Both the position numbers and the translations under genes were made by a program. A stretch of 45,700 nt of DNA, taken from contig JASEHD010000008.1 in NCBI GenBank assembly GCA_030019075.1, positions 1 through 45,700 on the forward strand, in the 5' to 3' direction. Below, one piece after another: positions 39,766-45,700 of this stretch (positions are counted from its first letter, which is position 1; the number at the start of each line of letters is the position of its first letter). This stretch comes from Bacteroidota bacterium. Lineage in GTDB: Bacteria; Bacteroidota; Ignavibacteria; UBA10030; SZUA-254. Under the pieces are notes generated by a model, which had not been told where the DNA came from, ran no database searches, and saw only the letters and a program-made list of their open reading frames with translations.

Positions 39766-41070
39766 TTATCTTTCTGAATATTTGTGAATAATGTACTGCG
39801 CAAATTTTTCTTTTAGTCTATAATTTATTGAATTGTCAATTTCTGCGTATCCATATTTTAAGATATGTGCATTAATAAATGTTTTATTTTTCAAATAAAG
39901 ATATGCTAATAATCTATTCTCAGCGTCGTATTTTGTTGAATCGTATTTTAAATAAACTTGCTTCCCCTTTATCATCTTCGTTAGAAACTGAATCGCGTCA
40001 TCCCTTTTTTCATCGATAGTTTTAATTCCGATCAAATGTATTAGCAATCCATTGTTGAGTTCAACTATCTCTGGTGAAATAATACGCTTGACGGTAAAGA
40101 ATTGTTCACGTTTGTTTTGATTACCATCCACTTTTGATCCGAAATTAAGTTTCTTGGGATCAACCTTTTTATCAAATCGGACTTTGTCCCTAAAAATATA
40201 AGGCAACTGTTCTATCTGTTTGGTGAAATCGGTAGTACCTTGATTCTTAATAATAATATCAAAACTTGTGTCTTGAGCAAAAAGACCTTGCGAATTAATT
40301 CCGAGTTTATTTTGAATAACAGGGAGAAATTCCGAGCTTATTTCATACCCAATTGAATTTCGCACAAGATTCTTTGCTGCGAGCGTAGTAGTGGCGCTAC
40401 CAAGAAATGGATCGAGTACCGTATCTCCAACAAACGTGAACATACGGATCAGACGCTTTGGTAATTCTTCCGGGAACATCGCGAGGTGTTTATCTTGTTT
40501 CTCTCCGGCAAAATTCCAGTGCCCAGCAAAATATTCGTTCCATTCGGTCGTGGTTAATTTTGAAAGCTGTTTTGCTTCTTTTGTAGGATATTGTGCATCT
40601 CCTAGTTTTTTGAAAAGCAGAATGAATTCATAATCTATTTTAATGATACCATTCCGGGGATATGGGAAGGAACCCATAACAGTTGCTCCACCAGTAGTAT
40701 TTGTGGTTGTTACTTTTTGCCAAATGATCGCCCCCATATAATCGAATCCAATTGTCTCACAGAACTTGATAATTTCTGTTCGTATCGGAATCACCTTATA
40801 TCTCCCATAATAAACAGAGCGGGCAAACTGGTCACCGATATTTACACACAGTCGGCAGCCAGGATTTAAAACGCGATAGCATTCATTCCATACCAGATTC
40901 AAGTTATTAATGTATTCTTCATAAGAATCATTGAAACCGATTTGGTCCTTATGACCATAATCTTTCAATTGCCAGTATGGTGGTGAGGTAACAACCAAAT
41001 GGATGCTTTCGTCTGCTATTTCCTCCATTCGGCGTGAATCGCCGATTATTATTTTATGTGATGTTTTCAT
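39766..41070 (-). CDS. Beta-class DNA methyltransferase (TSPPYW, probable N4-cytosine) with C-terminal SNase/thermonuclease-like domain
   Basis: 'VVTSPPYWQLKDYG' then 'FVGDTVLDPFLGSATTTLAAKNLVRNSIGYEIS'; C-terminal ~120 aa 'FTVKRIISPEIVELNNGLLIHLIGIKTIDEKRDDAIQFLTKMIKGKQVYLKYDSTKYDAENRLLAYLYLKNKTFINAHILKYGYAEID'. Confidence 0.85.
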   Translation of the reverse strand: MKTSHKIIIGDSRRMEEIADESIHLVVTSPPYWQLKDYGHKDQIGFNDSYEEYINNLNLVWNECYRVLNPGCRLCVNIGDQFARSVYYGRYKVIPIRTEIIKFCETIGFDYMGAIIWQKVTTTNTTGGATVMGSFPYPRNGIIKIDYEFILLFKKLGDAQYPTKEAKQLSKLTTTEWNEYFAGHWNFAGEKQDKHLAMFPEELPKRLIRMFTFVGDTVLDPFLGSATTTLAAKNLVRNSIGYEISSEFLPVIQNKLGINSQGLFAQDTSFDIIIKNQGTTDFTKQIEQLPYIFRDKVRFDKKVDPKKLNFGSKVDGNQNKREQFFTVKRIISPEIVELNNGLLIHLIGIKTIDEKRDDAIQFLTKMIKGKQVYLKYDSTKYDAENRLLAYLYLKNKTFINAHILKYGYAEIDNSINYRLKEKFAQYIIHKYSER

Positions 41071-41131
41071 ATTGATTATTCTCCCATCAAACTAATTTAA
41101 AAATGTTAAACTCAAATCCCAAATCTCCGAT

Positions 41132-41884
41132 CTATTTTTTCTTATTCATCAAACTTGCCGCAAACCCAGCCCCAAATCCGTTATCAATATTTACAACTGT
41201 AACACCACTTGCACAAGAGTTAAGCATACCAAGAAGCGCGGCAACGCCTTGAAAACTTGCACCATAACCGATCGAAGTTGGAACCGCAATAACAGGTACA
41301 TCTACTAAACCACCAACCACACTTGGCAGCGCACCTTCCATCCCAGCAACAACGATGATAACATTTGCTTCCACCAATTTATCACTCTGCGAAAGTAACC
41401 GATGGATTCCTGCCACTCCAACATCGTATAATCTTTCGACTGGATTGCCAAGCATTTGAGAAGTAATAAAAGCTTCTTCAGCAACTGGAATATCGGATGT
41501 TCCCGCCGTGATTACGAGAATCGTTCCACGGTTTGGTAACGGCTTTTTAGGTTCATTTGCAGTAATCGTACGAGCAAACTCATGGTAATTACTCTGGCGG
41601 ATTTCCTTTTTTACCGCTTTGAAATGTTCTAGGGTGGCTCGTGTTGCTAACAACGGTTGTGAACGCTTGTGAATTCGTGAAGCGATTTCAGCAACTTGTT
41701 CAGGTGTTTTCCCCTGACACAAAATCACTTCAGGGAATCCTTGCCGTAATTGTCGGTGGTGATCTATTGTTGCAAAACCGAGCGATTCAAACCTTAGAGA
41801 AGATATTTTTTCAACAATCTGCTGCTCGCTAAATCTACCTTTTTTGTATTGTTGTAAAAGCTGTTTGAGTTCTTCTTTTGTCAT
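41132..41884 (-). CDS. larB: Nickel pincer cofactor biosynthesis protein LarB
   Basis: 'LGFATIDHHRQLRQGFPEVILCQGKTPEQV', 'VITAGTSDIPVAEEA', 'VGVAGIHRLL', 'VAGMEGALPSVVGGLVDVPVIAVPTSIGYGASFQGVAALLGMLNSCASGVTVVNIDNGFGAG'. Confidence 0.93.
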   Translation of the reverse strand: MTKEELKQLLQQYKKGRFSEQQIVEKISSLRFESLGFATIDHHRQLRQGFPEVILCQGKTPEQVAEIASRIHKRSQPLLATRATLEHFKAVKKEIRQSNYHEFARTITANEPKKPLPNRGTILVITAGTSDIPVAEEAFITSQMLGNPVERLYDVGVAGIHRLLSQSDKLVEANVIIVVAGMEGALPSVVGGLVDVPVIAVPTSIGYGASFQGVAALLGMLNSCASGVTVVNIDNGFGAGFAASLMNKKK

Positions 41885-42044
41885 GGGTAAAATATAATTG
41901 TTTTTAACAGCGAAAGCAAACGATATTTTCATCCTTATTTTTATCAATTCCGTAAATTCCCTACGAGCAGATGTTGCCTTTCATTAAGAATTTCCGTATG
42001 TTTGATATGAATAATACCAAATTTTATCCTCAAAAGGATTTAAT

Positions 42045-42455
42045 ATGAAACAATTAGGCATAAAGAAGCTGTACTATTCAATAAGTGAGGTTAGTAAAAT
42101 TGCTGACCTTGAACAATATGTACTCCGGTACTGGGAATCGGAATTCGAGCAGCTCGGGCCTGCAAAGAATAGAGCTGGTAATCGCATATATACCAGCAGA
42201 GATATTAAGCTCATACTATTCATAAAAAGATTACTGCGCGAAGAACGATACACGATAGAAGGAGCAAAACAGGTTCTAAAAGATTATATGTCCGATGCTG
42301 AAACCGGTGAGCAATTAGAGCTCCTACACGAAGGAACTCCATCGGCAGCACCATCAACACAGGCACAACCACCAAAGACACCTGAGAATCGCCTGAGAAA
42401 CGATATGGTGGAGTTAAAAAGATTCCTCGAAGAACTGTTAGTAAAACTGACGTAA
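42045..42455 (+). CDS. MerR-family transcriptional regulator
   Basis: 'LYYSISEVSKIADLEQYVLRYWESEFEQLGPAKNRAGNRIYTSRDIKLILFIKRLLREERYTIEGAKQVL'. Confidence 0.92.
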   Translation: MKQLGIKKLYYSISEVSKIADLEQYVLRYWESEFEQLGPAKNRAGNRIYTSRDIKLILFIKRLLREERYTIEGAKQVLKDYMSDAETGEQLELLHEGTPSAAPSTQAQPPKTPENRLRNDMVELKRFLEELLVKLT

Positions 42456-42569
42456 GTATCGGGATTATTTAACGGAAGTGTTGGAACAATGGAGTAATGG
42501 AATTCGTGGTAGGCGAATGAATGATTCCTTATTAGAATTGTTTTTTGCATTTTTAGTTTTGACTTGACT

Positions 42570-42644
42570 CGGAACGTGGCGCAGCCCGGCTAGCGCACTT
42601 GCTTGGGGTGCAAGGGGTCGCGGGTTCAAATCCCGCCGTTCCGA
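42570..42644 (+). tRNA. tRNA-Pro (anticodon GGG)
   Basis: Acceptor CGGAACG/CGTTCCG; anticodon arm CTTGC-TTGGGGT-GCAAG; T arm GCGGG-TTCAAAT-CCCGC; no encoded CCA. Confidence 0.95.
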
Positions 42645-42652
42645 CTAATTAC

Positions 42653-43771
42653 TCATTCCCACCACGCAATTACTTTTAGCTGTGTATCATTTGCAAGAAA
42701 ACCAGTTGCATTGGAAATTGCTTTTCGAGAAAATGAGAGATATGCATTCCCATTCCCAAGCACATTTCCACTGGGAGTGTTTGTTAACCCGATAATTGCT
42801 CCCCAAAGATTTCCATGGAAACGTACAATATCGTCTACCACTACAATACCCGAAAAGTTCCCTGCTGCATTTTCAAGAACAGCATTTTTTACACTGTTGT
42901 GAATAATGAGAATTCCAGTACCATTTATCGTTGCTGAACTCCACCTATTTTTTGGGGAACTTGTTGGTATCTCAACATATGTAACCCCTCTTAAAGGATA
43001 AGTCAACCGGGTTGGATCAGTAACATATTGACTACCGGCAACCCCACTTTGTGCGATTGCTTTTAATGTACCTTCCGGATATCCATAACTCGGTCCGCCG
43101 AATGCACTATCAGGAGTATTCGGGTAACCATTAGGAAACGACTGATTTTTTTTAACAACAACGGGATTACATGGATTCGTAGGAATATAATCAATACTAT
43201 CAGCAGTGCCTCCTATTTTCGCAGCAGCACTCCCCTCAACAAAAGATGCACCTGTTGTCCAAACTCCATAAGTTCCTTTGCCAGGATTAAATTGATTTGG
43301 AGGAGCAAATTCATCATGGTCTCGTCCATCAAGCGTGATGTTTCCATTAACTTGGTTAGACCCATTAAGTGTGAGTAAACCTTTTACAGAGAGCGGTATA
43401 AATCCATTTGGAAAATAAGCAAATGCTGTGGATGTCGCTTGCTTTTCTATTGATGAACGGTGTTCCACAATACCTGTGGATCGAATTCCAATAGCAGGAA
43501 TACCAGCAAACATTGTATCATAAACATCAACATACACTTTTCCACCAAGCATACTCATTTGTGGAAAACCAGCCCGCCATGTTCTGTTGTAACCGAGTTG
43601 GCGAAGCGCAAGATTGACACCACTTTGTGCAATATTCCGTGCTGTTTGTTGTAAAAAATAATTGTTGAAGTTCGCGGCGATGTTTGTACTGGCAGCTTCA
43701 ATGCGATGAAGAATAATACCAGTGATAATAACAACTCCCGCCACAACAAGAATAATAGCTCGTCCAGGCAT
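42653..43771 (-). CDS. PilX-like/pseudopilin-associated secreted protein
   Basis: N-terminal hydrophobic helix 'AIILVVAGVVIITGIIL', 'ARNIAQSGVNLALRQL'; clustered with two prepilin-like proteins. Confidence 0.5.
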   Translation of the reverse strand: MPGRAIILVVAGVVIITGIILHRIEAASTNIAANFNNYFLQQTARNIAQSGVNLALRQLGYNRTWRAGFPQMSMLGGKVYVDVYDTMFAGIPAIGIRSTGIVEHRSSIEKQATSTAFAYFPNGFIPLSVKGLLTLNGSNQVNGNITLDGRDHDEFAPPNQFNPGKGTYGVWTTGASFVEGSAAAKIGGTADSIDYIPTNPCNPVVVKKNQSFPNGYPNTPDSAFGGPSYGYPEGTLKAIAQSGVAGSQYVTDPTRLTYPLRGVTYVEIPTSSPKNRWSSATINGTGILIIHNSVKNAVLENAAGNFSGIVVVDDIVRFHGNLWGAIIGLTNTPSGNVLGNGNAYLSFSRKAISNATGFLANDTQLKVIAWWE

Positions 43772-43774
43772 ATA

Positions 43775-44359
43775 TCACCTTAAATTTTTTGGTTTCATAG
43801 TTCTCTCCCAATAAACTCCGGGATTATATTTCAAATATTTCATTGAACTTTCTTTAAATGGAAAAGTGCTTTCAACCGATAAAACGACCGTCAGCGACCT
43901 TATGAGTGAAGGTGTTGGAACAGGATAAGTAGTGAATGGTTGACCTTGAATGTTTTGATAAGTGATCCGAAATTGAGTTATCCCAAGATTAATCCTTTGG
44001 AGAGGCCCGGAATTGAGTTTACGATATAGTATGCGTGTATTTTTATTTTCAAATCCAGATGGATTATTTTTATCAAGATAATATTGGATTGTGTCGATAA
44101 CTCCATTATTATCTACATCGCTCCGGAATCTAATATTAAGTGAGTCGGCAAAGATTATAATATTACTTCCAACTCGATATCCCATTTTTCGAAATTCATA
44201 TTCCATGATATCAGTAAATGCAGTAAGATTTGTCTGGGTAACCAACTTAACTGTTTGAGAAGCCGCACTCTCTGCTACGTTACCATTAAATCCAAAAAGC
44301 ATCATAAGAATGATACCACCGACTACGACCGAACAAACAACATCATAGATAGCGTTCAT
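43775..44359 (-). CDS. Prepilin-like protein (PilW-like)
   Basis: N-terminal hydrophobic helix, secreted small protein in the pseudopilin cluster. Confidence 0.45.
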   Translation of the reverse strand: MNAIYDVVCSVVVGGIILMMLFGFNGNVAESAASQTVKLVTQTNLTAFTDIMEYEFRKMGYRVGSNIIIFADSLNIRFRSDVDNNGVIDTIQYYLDKNNPSGFENKNTRILYRKLNSGPLQRINLGITQFRITYQNIQGQPFTTYPVPTPSLIRSLTVVLSVESTFPFKESSMKYLKYNPGVYWERTMKPKNLR

Positions 44360-44366
44360 AAAACAC

Positions 44367-44945
44367 CTAATAAGTAAAAGCGTATGACAGTTTTATTGTA
44401 TCAGCCACCATAGTTCCACTCTCCTCTCGTTGTGCAAAGTATGGACTGGTTATACTAATATCCATTTTTTTAGAAAATGTTTTTATAAATTTTACGGAAT
44501 CGGGATTTGTCTCGCCCGCATAACTTACTGTAACAAAAATCTGATACCCTTCTGCACGTGGTGTATTAACAAGGCGTCTGTATCCGTTATAATCGTCAAT
44601 ATCATTAAAAGCCACCATCGAACGGTAACCACGTGAGATCGGGGAAAATGGCGATTGTGATGACAATGTATCAGGAAATGGTATTGCCTCGCCTGCTTCG
44701 CGTCCTAGTAACGAAGAAGCAGTTAATGAATCAGGTATTAATTGTAATTTATTAACAGTTCGCTGATCGAATGCCTTGGTTTTAGCTTCATCCAACACAG
44801 CTTGTGCGACTGATAATGCTGATATGTAATACTCATTTTCATCTGCAATCTTTGCATTACCAATCAGCAACCGGTTCGAGGAGGTCAATAGTATCCCAAA
44901 AATTATCAACGCACCGAAGACTAATATCATATTATTTCCCATCAT
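44367..44945 (-). CDS. Prepilin-like protein (PilV-like)
   Basis: N-terminal hydrophobic helix 'MILVFGALIIFGILLTSSNRLLI', 'ALSVAQAVLDEAK'. Confidence 0.45.
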   Translation of the reverse strand: MMGNNMILVFGALIIFGILLTSSNRLLIGNAKIADENEYYISALSVAQAVLDEAKTKAFDQRTVNKLQLIPDSLTASSLLGREAGEAIPFPDTLSSQSPFSPISRGYRSMVAFNDIDDYNGYRRLVNTPRAEGYQIFVTVSYAGETNPDSVKFIKTFSKKMDISITSPYFAQREESGTMVADTIKLSYAFTY

Positions 44946-45363
44946 ATCGTCACCAATTTTATTTTATGGATTTATTTTCTCTTTATATTAACCAAAATAG
45001 GTGGTTAGATATGTATTTTCCATCACCTGCTTACTTTCCGATTTCTCGTTTTACCCATTTATTAAAAAGGAATGAAGTATTTAAGTAGAAATGATGAATA
45101 AGAGGAATTTGTCCACCATGCATTTCAATAACTAGAGACTTTTTAATAATTCTTTAACAAAAAGAAAACTTGTCACGCTGAGTCCACCTAAATGGAATTC
45201 CCCATTTCTCAACAGAAAATGACAATTCTTGAGACTTGTCATTAGGAGCGTGTCGAAGCGTGAAATTGGACCAAAATGTAATGGTTCGCCAGTCTCACCA
45301 TGACTGTTAGCTATTTTTCAGAAGCCTCAACTTCTCCTGTTTTCGTCATTGGGACACCCTGAG

Positions 45364-45700
45364 TTAAAAGTTTAAGATTTTATTGAGCAATTTTTGTTCG
45401 TCAGTCATCTGTAATGTTACTGTAATATTTTTATTGGATTCGGGTAAAAAAGCATTAATGGCATATATAGTTTGTGATAATTCAGCCACCCTTTTGGTAC
45501 TTAATGGTACTTTCTTCAGCTTCAATCTTCTCTCTAACTCTTTAATTACAGTGTAAGCTACAAAGGCAATACAAATGTGTGCTTCTATTCTGTGTCTAAT
45601 GCGGTGATAAATGGGTCTTACTTTTAAATCAGTTTTAGATATCCTAAATGCTTTTTCTATTTGCCACAAGTTGTTATAGTTATCAATTATATTTTTGGCG
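45364..45700 (-). mobile_element. IS4/IS1634-like transposase C-terminal part, running off the window edge
   Basis: 'NLWQIEKAFRISKTDLKVRPIYHRIRHRIEAHICIAFVAYTVIKELERRL'; the frame stays open to the window end. Confidence 0.85.

Noticed and set aside
42570-42644. tRNA-Pro as an integration site of a mobile island
   Set aside because: No integrase or repeated tRNA 3' end was seen near it within the window.
45160-45360. Possible IS terminal repeat (cttgtcacgctgag / gtgtcgaagcgtg) beside the partial transposase
   Set aside because: Fragments are degenerate and the element runs off the window, so ends cannot be defined.

Overview
45.7 kb window, probably from a Bacteroidota/Ignavibacteria-like genome or MAG (inference from gene content: TonB receptor + DUF4249-like pair, GrpE/DnaJ, LAT lysine catabolism). 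Most of it is housekeeping or metabolic: TonB receptor, tryptophanase-family lyase, aminotransferase, PckA, malic enzyme, CoaD, RsmD, DnaJ, GrpE, lysine-6-aminotransferase and aldehyde dehydrogenase, PurB, HtrA, split transketolase, PlsY, RlmB-like, Lgt, HisS, EIIA, MetB-like, LarB, MerR, tRNA-Pro and pseudopilins. The best candidate for an undescribed system is the tight plus-strand operon at 21-5991. It combines an actin/Hsp70-fold ATPase with a ~470-aa novel N-terminal region, split between the phosphate-1 and phosphate-2 motifs into two ORFs joined by a TAAAGGAG stop/SD overlap; a signal-peptide/TM coiled-coil protein; a MotA/ZorA-like channel protein with a long coiled-coil tail; and a MotB/ZorB-like OmpA-domain stator in which Glu replaces the canonical TM Asp. 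This looks like a Zorya-related ion-motive system coupled to an Hsp70/actin-like ATPase rather than ZorC/D/E. Other items: an MjaI-like R-M locus whose methylase carries a C-terminal SNase-like domain that looks catalytically degenerate; a DUF4258/DUF2283-like pair nested between the two transketolase halves, with a frameshift at an A-run; a malic enzyme interrupted by two in-frame stops; an FmdB-like gene interrupted by one in-frame stop; a stem-loop family with fixed geometry (15-bp arms, 20-nt loop); other palindromic repeats; and an IS remnant. No database search was run; all family calls are from motif recognition.
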